DNA of 64,000 nucleotides, from positions 1,178,001-1,242,000 of the forward strand of contig VNKQ01000009.1 in assembly GCA_016508695.1 (NCBI GenBank), written 5' to 3'. A program made the translations under genes and the position numbers. A model generated the notes under the pieces. The model did no database searches and had not been told where the DNA came from. It was given only the letters and a program-made list of their open reading frames with translations. This DNA is from Hyphodiscus hymeniophilus (Eukaryota > Ascomycota > Leotiomycetes > Helotiales > Hyphodiscaceae). The first letter of the stretch is position 1. Every line of letters begins with the position of its first letter. Shown here in pieces: positions 24,111 to 33,719 of the stretch.

Positions 24111-25279
24111 ATGCCCCTCAAGAGAAAAATAAGGCTGATTTGTCACCGTTTGCAGGAAAAGTACGGCGTATTTCAAGTATGTGGAGGAGAAAATCCTACG
24201 GTAGAGTCAGTGCCCTTCTTCTATGCCTATCTGAAAAGCTTCACTGACTTAGGTGCTTGACAGTATTGTCGCAGTTCATGGTTTAAATGGCGATCCTTAC
24301 AGAACCTGGACCACAAAATCCGGCATCTGCTGGCTCAAAGATCTGCTACCGGCCAACCTAAAGAACGCAAGAGTACTGACATTTGGTTACAATGCCAATG
24401 CAACATCATTTCTTGGAAGCACCTCCTCTGATAGAATTCTCCAACATGCGCAGACACTTGTTGCTCAACTCAATGCGGACCGAGAGGCAAGTTTAATTTC
24501 AAGGACGTTTGGTACGACTCACTGATTCATAACTATTCTAGTTTGCAGGCGCTGAAGAAAGGCCGTTGATTTTTATCTGTCACTCATTAGGAGGGATTAT
24601 TGTCAAGAGAGTAATGAAGCCCTCGCATTACTCAATTTAGGACGTGGCTCACAGGATTCAAGGCTCTCGCATACTCTGCCAGTAGGACCAGCAAAGACGT
24701 AGCTCATTACCACTCAATCTATATATCGACCTATGCCATTTTGTTTCTCGGCACGCCTCATAATGGCAGCAGCAAAGCACAGCTAGCAGGGATGGGACGA
24801 AAAATGCTGGACACAATGATACCGTCCAAAATCTGGGATACAGACGGCCAACTTGTCGAGGCTCTCAAAGAGGGGTCAGAAACACTTCAAAATATCACTG
24901 ATCAGTTCACTCCGTTGATGAAACGCTTTCGAATCTACTTTTTCTGGGAGCAAGAGAAGACAGACCTCAAAACAACACGAGACTACGTTGGTACCCATCA
25001 AGTACTTTGAGCTTTTTAGGCCGCTGACATTGGTAGATTGTTACCGAGTCCTCGGCGGCTCCCATACTGGACAATGTTGAGAGGACGGGAATTCCTGCCT
25101 GCCACTCGGAAATGTGTAAGTTTGAGACGAGTGCGGCAACAGGTTATAGATTGGTAGCTGCAGCAATTATGAGGTACGCAAAGCAGGCTCCCGGAGTGAT
25201 TGAGACACGCTGGATGATTGCCAAAGAATTACTATCAATGGAGAGGTCAAGCGAAGCTTCGGAGCTCTTGCGGAATTAA
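24111..25279 (+). CDS. Stand-alone SERAC1/SesB-like alpha/beta-hydrolase
   Basis: Exons 24111-24205, 24264-24486, 24542-24610, 24663-24986 and 25037-25279 give 317 residues and no NB-ARC or TPR part. It is a clear paralogue of the NLR's N-terminal domain in this window: DIVAVHGLNGDPYRTW, FICHSLGGIIVKRALAYSAS, FLGTPHNGSS and the IPACHSEMCKF histidine block align with it. Here the nucleophile elbow is intact (Ser121 in HSLGG), so an active serine esterase or lipase is plausible. The N-terminal 31 residues are basic and show no amyloid-like signalling motif I can recognise. The second intron (24487-24541) begins with GC; a GT alternative breaks the frame. The start at 24111 is the first ATG of the open frame after an upstream stop. 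Function could be an effector partner of the NLR; this is inference. Confidence 0.85.
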
Positions 25280-25759
25280 GAGTATTTCGCAAAACGTTGA
25301 AAAAGTCGCCATGACACAAGCCAGTCTGATGAGAGTTGTAAAAAATCAAGAGAATATGAGTGTTGCCGTGTGAGGATACAAGTTGGGTTATTTAGCCAAA
25401 CAGGTACGCTGGCTCAATAATTGAGGTGGGGCAGTGTCTCGGAATACTATACTGTAGTTCAATGGTGGTGATGGCACTACCACAAGCATATGATAGAAGT
25501 TACACTCGATTCGGAGCTTTGTGTCCGTACTCGCCGGAGTATTTCTTACAACTCTTTACGCTCTTTTTACCACCACGTCTTTCCCCAAAATGACCCCATG
25601 TCTTCGAACTCTGAAGTCGAAGTTTGAGTAATCTTTAGAGGTCTAAACTCGAGGAAGTGGGATTGAGACGCAAGAGTTTCAAGGACACTCGGTTAAGGAA
25701 CGGTAGTATCTCCATAGACATCGAATGATCTATAAATCCTTCAGTAGGAGATCAGGAGT
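25280..25759. other. Intergenic, no gene seen
   Basis: This is the convergent spacer between the solo hydrolase (plus) and the aldo/keto reductase (minus). Nothing recognisable. Confidence 0.5.
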
Positions 25760-26902
25760 CTACTCGAATCTTTTGGGCTTCGTCGGAGGTTTGTTTCCAA
25801 GAACGCCATCAATCTCTGCCATGATATCTGGCGTGAGTAAGTCCATGGCAGGCAAAGCTTTCAGGGAATCATAGATATGCTCTACACGGCTTGCACCAGT
25901 GATAGCAGAGGAGACCTTCTCATTCTTCAAGATCCAAGCCAAAGCCAACGTCGCCTGGGTTATGTCGAGCTTCTCTGCAATCGGCTTAAGACTCCTGACC
26001 TTCTCTAGCTCTCCCTCTCGATAGTTAGACCAACTATGCCTGAGTCTTGAGTCTTCCGGCATCTCGTCATTGTACTTTCCAGTTAGCAGACCCTCCGCCA
26101 GAGGGCTGAAGATGGTCAATCCGAGGCCCGTTCCCTTGTACAGATGAACGAATTCGCCTTCCACCTTGTCGCGGCTGAGCATGTTATATAATGGCTGCTC
26201 CATCAGCGGTCCGATGAGACCAAGCCTATCAGCCACGCGCCAGGCCGAGGCAATCTCGTCGGCGTCCCATTCGGAAGTTCCCCAGTAGAAAGCCTTCCCA
26301 GTATCAATCACATGATTGAAAGCTCTGACGGTCTCCTCGATAGGCGTGTGACGATCCGGCCTGTGGGCATATAGCAAGTCGACGTACTCGAGACCGAGTC
26401 GTTCTAGAGATTGGTTGACTCCCTCTATGATATGCTTTCGGGAGAGCCCGGTGTTGTTGACGGGATTCTCGCCGAATGCCTTGCCCCAATAGACCTAGAT
26501 TGTTGAGTTAGGCTTTGCAAACCTGTCACAAGTGCGTTCGTCGTGGAAGCAGTGGACTCGCCTTGGTAGATATCACGATATCGTTTCGTCTCCATCCATA
26601 TCTATTGATGGCCTGACCCATTACTCTTTCCGACTCTCCACCTTGATACTCCTCGGCGCAGTCGAAGAAATTGACTCCTACATCGTACGCTGCTTTTATG
26701 CAGGCATATGTCTTGTCTGATCGTTGTTAATATCGGACTTTATATGAGCACATATGTATATAGTTATATGTATCCAAGACCTACCATCCTCGACTTGACC
26801 AGTAAAGTTGAGCCACCCGCCTAGGGCGATTGCGGAAACTTGGAGTCCTGAATGGCCGAGGGATCTGTATTCCATCTTGGGAAGATCGGGGGGCGGCGAC
26901 AT
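25760..26902 (-). CDS. Aldo/keto reductase, potassium-channel beta-subunit type
   Basis: NADPH-dependent oxidoreductase of the aldo/keto reductase family, of the class similar to Kv-channel beta subunits (AKR6-like). Exons 26902-26785, 26716-26562 and 26494-25760 join to 335 residues. The N-terminus has YRSLGHSGLQVSAIALGGW. The catalytic region has FFDCAEEYQGGESE with the tyrosine, a lysine in DIVISTK, and the histidine in LLYAHRPD. The cofactor end carries WILKNEKVSSAITGASRVEH. The second intron starts with GC (26561), the only donor that keeps the frame. Cytosolic, no signal peptide. It lies tail-to-tail with the solo hydrolase; a joint pathway with the P450 is possible but unproven. Confidence 0.92.
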
Positions 26903-27099
26903 GATTGCTTTGCGTCCTGGGGACTGCTATACCATAATTAAATGCAAATCTCGAAAGTAAAGTAATTCTTAGGGGGGGAATGAGAAGAACGTATCATTGC
27001 TCTCAGCCCACTTTGCGTTTTTTGACCCCGCATCAGCATGCAATCGTCCCGAGAATCCTCCCATTCATTCTCCACAACAAAACTTCAACATGAGAAAAA

Positions 27100-27475
27100 C
27101 TAACCACTACTCAGACCTACCATCTCACAACTAACCTCCCAAAGCTTCTTCTCCGACTCCTCATCGAAAGCATGCGGGAAATATCCTCCGCTCAAGATTT
27201 GATTTCTCTCGGCTTCTCCATCGTGTATCTTAGGAGCCACGAATTCCTTCCCTTCCCCACAATCCTCTGGACAATCCTCCTTTACCTTCCCAGACTTTGG
27301 CCATAGCAGTACCAGAGGATGTGCCTCTCACCAGCTTGACTTTGTCGGTCAGCTCGTTGACGAGATCTTCATCGTGGATGGTCTGAAAGGGCAGTAGGAC
27401 GAGCATCATCCACTCATTGAGGAGAAGCATGAGCTTCTGCGTAGGGATCACTGGTGGAAACCATTTCAAATTATG
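27100..27475 (-). pseudogene. Gene fragment, possibly short-chain dehydrogenase C-terminus
   Basis: Two overlapping minus-strand frames each look coding over part of their length. One (27469 to about 27290) reads DLVNELTDKVKLVRGTSSG. The other (about 27330 to the stop at 27100) reads EFVAPKIHDGEAERNQ and ends with SEKKLWEVSCEMVGL, reminiscent of the C-terminus of fungal short-chain dehydrogenases. No upstream Rossmann fold (TGxxxGxG) was found in the adjoining kilobase. It could be a decayed or frameshifted relic, or the 3' exons of a gene whose remainder was lost. The family assignment is weak. Confidence 0.3.
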
Positions 27476-28057
27476 AGGATATTTAAGAGCAGACGTGAGC
27501 TTTTGAAGTCAGTTGTTTTGCTAGAAATTTAGATGAAATTTGCTCGTCTTCCGTGCTCGAGGAACGAGGGCTTCGAGCTTAAAAGTTGCTTATACTTATA
27601 ATCTCTCTGAAGCTGGGCCTCGGATAAAACCTTTGAACAAAGGCAGGCTCATCAATCAAAAGCGTTGGTTAGCATCCAAAGGTCCAACTATATCTGCTTG
27701 AAGATAAACCGAGCTTTCGTGTTGGCGGAATATGGAGATCGCACCGATTTCATCCCGAAATCAGCTGATCACACGACATGACACTCGAGACTGACCAGGA
27801 TTGTCTTATACAATAGGATCATTTGCTTATATACGAACTTAAAGACAGCAGAAAAAAGAGATGGAGACTATACATTCCATTTCCCAATTTCTGAAATTGA
27901 AGGGTTTCTAAGAAATGAGAGTGATGGCCCACAGAGAGCACGAATCCACCTTGAATTCGGCCACGAGGCAAGAATCGCTGCTTCAAAGTGTTCTGGTTCT
28001 AGAGAATAAATCGTCATGACAAGATAGGTGCAGACATCCCGATCCAGAACTCTCGAC
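27476..28057. other. Intergenic, no gene seen
   Basis: Downstream flank of the protoglobin gene (minus) and upstream of the fragment. No motif noted. Confidence 0.4.
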
Positions 28058-28763
28058 TCACGCTACACCATCACTTTCCACCTTCTCCTCAACCATGTAA
28101 TGTCTAGAAAAGAGGTCATTCTGAATCCAAATTACCTTATTTAACGCCCGAAGAACCCTACTTTTCATAGCCGAATCAATGACATCCATGCCAATGACCG
28201 CTGAGATGACGATGTCCATCACATATCCCAGAAGAGCATTCATGTGAATGTACTCTACTCGAAGCTCTGGGCGCTTTTCTCGGTGCTTGAACCCAGGTTT
28301 GCCGGTATGCATGATTCCCACGTTGTTGAGGTATACCCAAAACGAACTGCTTGGTGACAAGTCTGATGTTGAAACCAGTTTCACGAGGTAGTTCTGGGGT
28401 TGTTAGTCTCGTTGACTTTCGCTGATTGAACCAAGATCGAGTTCAACAGGAAAGGTCTGAGCTGCGAACCTTCAAGAAGTCCTTTCTTAGTGCAATTTGG
28501 GGATGTGACATTGTCAACTCCTGGACATTGGTCACAACCTCTCCATCATAATCAGTGTTTTTGGGTACGAAAGCTTGAGCCGTAATATCGAACGACAACA
28601 GTTTCTCGTAGACGGCGTCTAAGATAGTTGGGATGAGTGGAGCTACAAGAGGCTTGGCCGCGTTTAAAGCTTCTGTATCTGAAGAAGTGAGGCCTAGAAA
28701 TTCGGAGAGATAAACGATTCGTGAAGGAAGGTCTGAGAGGGAGGAAGCAGATATGTGCTGCAT
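28058..28763 (-). CDS. Protoglobin-like single-domain globin
   Basis: Exons 28763-28470 and 28393-28058 give 209 residues, the length of a single protoglobin/globin-coupled-sensor domain without any fused signalling module. The helical start contains RIVYLSEFLGLTSSD and the YEKLLSFDITAQAF segment. Exon two carries YLNNVGIMHTGKPGFKHR and LRVEYIHMNALLGYVMD, a block typical of the fungal protoglobin family; the histidine of EYIHMN is my candidate haem ligand. The family binds haem and gases such as O2, CO or NO; the role in fungi is not established. The ATG at 28763 begins MQHISASSLSDLP; the frame extends upstream to 28991, but that part lacks family character. Confidence 0.8.
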
Positions 28764-29878
28764 GTTGTAGAGCTGTAGATAAGAACTCTTGATTGGATAA
28801 GTCAGGATTTTGAGGTTGATTGATATCGCAAGTTGTATCGACTTCAAAAGGCAACTTGGCTTATATTCATAGTGAATCTTGACGTAAAGCAATGAGAAAT
28901 ACTCGCTGGTACCTCCAAGGAGAACCCGGAGATATTCTATCGAGATAAAGAATGTCAATACAGCACAGTCACATTGCAGGCCACCCCTCACGTGTTTGCA
29001 TGCTGATTGTGATAAATTGACGAATCAGCAGAAGTGCAGGGCAGACAAAGTGGCAGGGGCCGGCGGGTTACGTGAGACTGAAAAACTGGTTTCGTATCAT
29101 AACGCCCACTAGGAGATTTCTGAGTGGTGCAATAGCGAAGTAAGAATTTCAGAAAGCTTGGAGGAGATTGGCTAAACGCAAAACTTTTCTTTGAATTTAG
29201 GTAATAATTGTGGATAAGTTAAGCAAGCTCGGATTCCATGCTTTGAATTCCACTCGGAATCATTGGGCGCTGGTTTGACTTTCTCTTTACCCGAATCTCC
29301 CATTCGCATCCATGCCTTCTAGGAACATTCTCCGGACGACGGCTTTGAATATAAAATATCACGAATTGAAGAGGATGGAATGCGGAAAGCCTACAAATGT
29401 CCGGACTCAGAAATGAATCAACTACCCGAATCTTCCTTTCATATGCTGCTCAGTGGCCAAAACATCATGACCACATTAAGTGCTTCACAATACCTGATAA
29501 GTGAGGCTCGGATGACCAAAAGGTGGCAGGAACCTCCTAGAACGAATCGTTCAAATAGTGGGCGATCGAGAGGTTAAGGATCTTCATTCGTCGAGTCTCG
29601 GGACGTAAGTTGTCTGAGTATTCGAGAATCGGAGTAGACGGAAGAAGTCTTGCGTGACAGGTAAACGGATGTCTTGAAGAACAAGTAAAGTGTTCCGAGA
29701 ATAAATAGAATACCTTACCTTCGACCAGAGGAATTATGGTGGAAGCAAGAGCCGAAATTATCGCTGACTAATCGAGAGCTAACCAAATAGGGAGATATGC
29801 CATTGCCTGAAATTCAATCTAAAAGCAAACTTCCCCATCCACCAACTCACTCATCCTCCCGCTAAACCGCACCTCGAA
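28764..29878. other. Intergenic stretch, no firm gene
   Basis: Divergent spacer between the protoglobin (minus) and the J-protein (plus). A 65-codon plus-strand frame at 29380-29577 is the only candidate and has no recognisable feature. Confidence 0.4.
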
Positions 29879-30772
29879 ATGCCGAACGATGAACTACTAC
29901 AATGGGTAGCCAGCGACGTAGATTTCTACTCGCTGCTCGGCCTTGAATCCGCAACCTTCACCGAATCCGAACTGCGACGAGCATACAGAAAAACCGCACT
30001 GAAGTACCATCCGGACAAAGTAGGCAAGGATTTCGACCCGGCAAAGTACGAGCTTTTCCAAGCAGCGAACGATGTGCTGAGTGACCCAGAACTGAAGGCG
30101 AAATATGATGGGCATCGGAATGCGAAGTTGCAGAGACAGAGAGCGAATGAGCTTTTTGAAGGGAAGAGGAGACAGATGAAGGAGGACTTGGAGGCGAGGG
30201 AGCGAGGAGGTGGAGTGGGGCTGAAGAGGAGTAGGGAGGGTGACGATGAAAATGAGATGCTGAAGAAGCTGGCAGAAGAGGGCAAGAAAAGGAGGGCGAA
30301 GAGGCAGAGTATGATGGGTGATAGTGCTGCTGCGTTTTCGCCTGCACCATCGCCGAGGATGCAATCGCCAGCGCCAGTACCGGCTCAGAAGCAGACTTCC
30401 GCCGAAGAAGAACCCGAGGAGGATGAAATGGAGCAGCGGGAGAGGGAACTCACGGAAAAGATACAAGCGGCTGCGACGTTGAAAGCAAAGAAGAAAGCAG
30501 AAAAGAAGGCGAGGAAGAGTGGTGTGTTTGTGTCTGTGGACTCATCATCTCAGGCACCGGCAGATCAAACGGCTACTCCCAAACGCCCAGACATCTTCAA
30601 AGGATTGAAAGCTGACGAAAAGTCTTCAGCATCACCGACATTCTCGTTCTCGCCTTCTTCTAATACACCACAGAAAACAGACTTTGCTGCTACTATGGCG
30701 AGGCTGAAGGTCGCTGAGAAGCAAAGGTTAGAGGAGCAGATTAGACAGCAGGAAGCTGAAGCTGCCAATTAG
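29879..30772 (+). CDS. CWC23: J-domain splicing factor, CWC23/DNAJC17-like
   Basis: Single exon of 297 codons. An N-terminal J domain spans about residues 14-80 (DFYSLLGLES, then the HPD signature in LKYHPDKVG, and LSDPELKAKYDGHR). A long basic, coiled-coil stretch follows directly (KLQRQRANELFEGKRRQMKEDL) with none of the zinc-finger or substrate domains of general DnaJ chaperones. This layout fits Cwf23/Cwc23/DNAJC17, a spliceosome-associated J-protein that works with Prp43/Ntr1 during spliceosome disassembly. The last 150 residues are alanine-, lysine- and serine-rich. No RRM domain is obvious, unlike DNAJC17. Its 3' end faces that of IBA57 at a distance of about 140 bp. Confidence 0.85.
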   Translation: MPNDELLQWVASDVDFYSLLGLESATFTESELRRAYRKTALKYHPDKVGKDFDPAKYELFQAANDVLSDPELKAKYDGHRNAKLQRQRANELFEGKRRQMKEDLEARERGGGVGLKRSREGDDENEMLKKLAEEGKKRRAKRQSMMGDSAAAFSPAPSPRMQSPAPVPAQKQTSAEEEPEEDEMEQRERELTEKIQAAATLKAKKKAEKKARKSGVFVSVDSSSQAPADQTATPKRPDIFKGLKADEKSSASPTFSFSPSSNTPQKTDFAATMARLKVAEKQRLEEQIRQQEAEAAN

Positions 30773-30913
30773 ATGTCTTCCCTTGAATTACAGCGCGGCG
30801 TTTGGGTTCACGGACTGGGAGTCCATTTGCTATACCCCTTTCTAGATTTCGAACAAAGATGCAATCCATGAGTTTGATGTACATATCTAATATACATATG
30901 TGCTATCCAGTCT

Positions 30914-32068
30914 CTATTTCGTGAGATGCCAACTCGGCACAAAGGCCTTGATCTTCACCAGATCACTGCCCTTCTCCCCCTCCCATTCAACCTTGAATTC
31001 ATCACCTGCTTTATAACCTCCCGCTTCACCCTGAACCAAAACATCAGTCATAATCTCCAACCTACAAAGTCCCAATCCCACATTTCCAACACCCGTCAAA
31101 AACTTCCCAGCACTTCTACCCTTCTTCTCCCACCTTCCAATCCCTGTCTCCCTCGGGATACCTTCAACCCCGAGATTTATTTCTTGCTTGTACTCCAGCA
31201 CACCTGGCTCCTTCTCATCCTTCCCATAAAGCATAACAGGCAGAATGCGTTTACGAACAACACCCGTGTGATGCGTCCGAATTGTGAGTTCCTGACCGAC
31301 ATAACAACCCTTCCTGTAATCGATACCACCCATGAAATCGACATTACTTTCCTGCGGCAGCGCAGCCTCTGGGATCAACTCATCCTGTCCCTCTGGTACA
31401 CCTTTTAAGTACCTCCGAACCCTATACACCTCCTCCGCAACCCCACCGATACTCTCCTCCGGACTCTTGCCTGCATTCAAAATAAGACGCCGTCCCATCC
31501 CCGGCGCCCTCATATCCTCACACCCAACATCCCCTTTTGCTGTTACATCCCGCCTAGCAGATAATCCATGAGCAGTCCACCCCTCGTCCTTCCACAAACT
31601 CCAAACTGCCCTCTCCTGTGGATCAACAACCCTGACATCGAATTTCGCCCTCAATTTATAGCGCTTGATGTGCTTAGCCAGTTTCTCCACTTCTTTCGCA
31701 TCGACTTCTATCAGCCAGCCTTCGCCTTTGAGACCGGCCTCTGTGGTAAGATCTGGGTAAATGAAGACGTCGTGGAGGATGCGGCCTTGAGCGTTTAGGA
31801 AAGAGGTGTAGAAACCAGTTGTGCGTGGGGATGAAGTGGAGATGTTGGAAGTTATCACGCCTTGTAGGTAGTGGCTTGTGTCGGGACCGGAGAGGGAAAT
31901 TAGACGTCGCGAAGAAAGGCATGTAAAGGCTGCTGGTGGGGGTGGTGGTGGGTTTGCGGAAAGAGGAGATGTGGTAGAGAATTTTCGTGGTTGGAGAATC
32001 CGACAGCTGGTACATATGTATGGCCGTGAGAGTGCTAGACGGGTGGATACGATGCGTGGGGTCCTCAT
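30914..32068 (-). CDS. IBA57: Mitochondrial iron-sulfur assembly factor IBA57/CAF17
   Basis: Folate-binding, aminomethyltransferase-like protein needed to mature mitochondrial 4Fe-4S proteins such as aconitase and radical-SAM enzymes, with ISA1/ISA2. Single exon of 384 codons. The first about 35 residues form an arginine- and serine-rich mitochondrial presequence ending near FSTTSPLSANP. The core starts with RLISLSGPDTSHYLQGVITSN and includes FLNAQGRILHDVFIYP. The family signature KGCYVGQELTIRTHHTG with its cysteine is present. The C-terminal part has a usual length. Nothing is broken. Start ATG at 32068 precedes the presequence directly. Confidence 0.95.
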   Translation of the reverse strand: MRTPRIVSTRLALSRPYICTSCRILQPRKFSTTSPLSANPPPPPPAAFTCLSSRRLISLSGPDTSHYLQGVITSNISTSSPRTTGFYTSFLNAQGRILHDVFIYPDLTTEAGLKGEGWLIEVDAKEVEKLAKHIKRYKLRAKFDVRVVDPQERAVWSLWKDEGWTAHGLSARRDVTAKGDVGCEDMRAPGMGRRLILNAGKSPEESIGGVAEEVYRVRRYLKGVPEGQDELIPEAALPQESNVDFMGGIDYRKGCYVGQELTIRTHHTGVVRKRILPVMLYGKDEKEPGVLEYKQEINLGVEGIPRETGIGRWEKKGRSAGKFLTGVGNVGLGLCRLEIMTDVLVQGEAGGYKAGDEFKVEWEGEKGSDLVKIKAFVPSWHLTK

Positions 32069-32455
32069 TTTGAAACTGGGAGAAGCTGCGGTTGAGTTTC
32101 TTGTGATCGAAGAAGATGAGGTCAGTTAACTCGACGGCGCTGACAAAGCGAGGCTGTGGATGCGAGGCTGAGGAAATACTGCACTTGACAAAATGAAGGG
32201 AGAGAGCTAGATTCGGCTTTATGGAGAGGAAGCACGAACGTACTGTATCTGGTATCTAACTCTCTATACCGCAGAGAAATATCTGGCCCCCTTCCGGTTA
32301 CATGCAGACTCCCTCGCTGTTTGAGCTTCGCTCAAGACTTTCTGGAGTGCCAGCGTCTTTCGAATGTTGCCGTTTGTTGAAGCTGGAGAAAGAGCATTGC
32401 TCTTCCATCAAATTCGCCCCATATCAGATTTTGATCCTGTGTACCATACTTTGAT
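32069..32455. other. Short spacer
   Basis: Promoter of IBA57 and 3' flank of the deaminase, both on the minus strand. No gene. Confidence 0.5.
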
Positions 32456-32998
32456 TCAAGCATCCTGTTTCTCTGAAGAAACGTGCCCAGCTGTTGCAAC
32501 CTCTAAGATCTGCTGCTCCAAACCCTCTACATGAACAACTTTGATGCCAGCTTCTTCCAATTGCGTCCTGCCCGTATTCTCACCCACAAACTTTTCTGGT
32601 TCCCGAATACCCACGTAAACTGTCTTGATACCTTTCCCATCTCTCCCTAGAGCCAGAATCCTTTGGACACAAGGAAGATTCCCACTCAATCTTTTGAAAC
32701 ATGGTTCCACAGTCGTGTATAGAACCGTATTGTCCGGTAATATTGATGATAGTTGATCTTCAGGTATTCCATGCTCATCCAAGAGCTTGATAAAACATGA
32801 TTGTTCGGCGTGAGTATTGCCTTCGCATTCGAGCGTATAGCCAGTTGAGACGATCGTATTCGTAGATGCGTTTACGAGGACTGCGCCAACGCGATAATTT
32901 GTCGGTTTTGGAGGAGAGCACCGAGCGAGGTTTAGGGCGTAGGCCATGTATGCCTGATGGTCATTGGTTGCTGTAGGCAATTGTAAGATTGCTTCCAT
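32456..32998 (-). CDS. Riboflavin-pathway-type (DRAP) deaminase
   Basis: Single exon of 180 codons with the zinc-dependent CMP/dCMP deaminase fold. The zinc and proton-shuttle motif is NTHAEQ (HAE). The second motif is PCFKRLSGNLPCVQRIL, whose PCxxRxSGNxPC spacing is characteristic of fungal 2,5-diamino-6-ribitylamino-4-pyrimidinone phosphate deaminases (the Rib2 C-terminal activity) rather than of cytidine deaminases. Here the domain stands alone, without the pseudouridine-synthase-like part of yeast Rib2. The likely reaction is hydrolytic deamination of the pyrimidine intermediate in riboflavin synthesis. Divergently arranged with the WD40 gene, about 720 bp apart. Confidence 0.8.
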   Translation of the reverse strand: MEAILQLPTATNDHQAYMAYALNLARCSPPKPTNYRVGAVLVNASTNTIVSTGYTLECEGNTHAEQSCFIKLLDEHGIPEDQLSSILPDNTVLYTTVEPCFKRLSGNLPCVQRILALGRDGKGIKTVYVGIREPEKFVGENTGRTQLEEAGIKVVHVEGLEQQILEVATAGHVSSEKQDA

Positions 32999-33719
32999 GA
33001 TGAGCGACGAAAGACTCTATTCGGTCCTGGACTTGCTCCTCCAGGTCCGGTGGATTTGATGAAGGCTGGGCCTTAAGTTTCTAGGCTTGAATGAACGAAT
33101 ACTTCGTACGTTGTACGAATGATATTGGGCCAGAATATTGACAAAAGCCCACAAACCTTTAGACAGCAACTAAATCTGTCTTCTAACCGGTGGGTCAAGA
33201 ATGCGATTGCGCTTGAACATTGTCCAGTGAAGTTGCGAGAGCGGTTGGGATTGCTCAAGCCGACCAGACGCAGGCCCATAGAAAATGCCCCTCGGAAAGG
33301 AATCAGCGATGTGGCTTGGGACTGCCTTCTCTCACCGCTCTACTCCGCCTAGTCGGGAAGTAACGGTGCTGAGACGCACTCTCATACGTCGGTCAGAGCA
33401 GAAAATGCATGTATGTAAGACGCTGCACGCCCTCAAATCGAGCTACATCGAGCAACCTATCTGCAGATGCGACGAAACTCTGCATCCCGCCTGAGCTCTT
33501 CCACCTCCTCCCCTCCTCCGCTCCTCCAATTGTATCCCACGCGCGTTCATAAGACAAGAGGTGGGCTCGGAACCCACTTGTCTCCGTCGATACGACTAAC
33601 ACCAAACGTCCGGAGCCCCAGGAGAAACGAGGAGACAAGGCGCAAACGCGCAACTTCCTCCTATTTGGCCAGGTTATCATTCGGGCACATCCTAGAGTAC
33701 GCATGGAACTCCCCAGGCC
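32999..33719. promoter_or_regulatory. Divergent promoter region
   Basis: Spacer between the deaminase (minus) and the WD40 gene (plus). Several short frames on both strands are not gene-like. No specific site could be assigned. Confidence 0.4.

Noticed and set aside
24111..24205. Possible amyloid signalling motif at the N-terminus of the solo hydrolase
   Set aside because: The YGVFQVCGG stretch superficially resembles a RHIM-like core, but it lines up with the ordinary first strand of the hydrolase family just before PTVDIVAVHG.
29897..30466. 189-codon minus-strand frame across the J-protein gene
   Set aside because: It is antisense to a well-supported coding exon and has low-complexity serine/proline composition.
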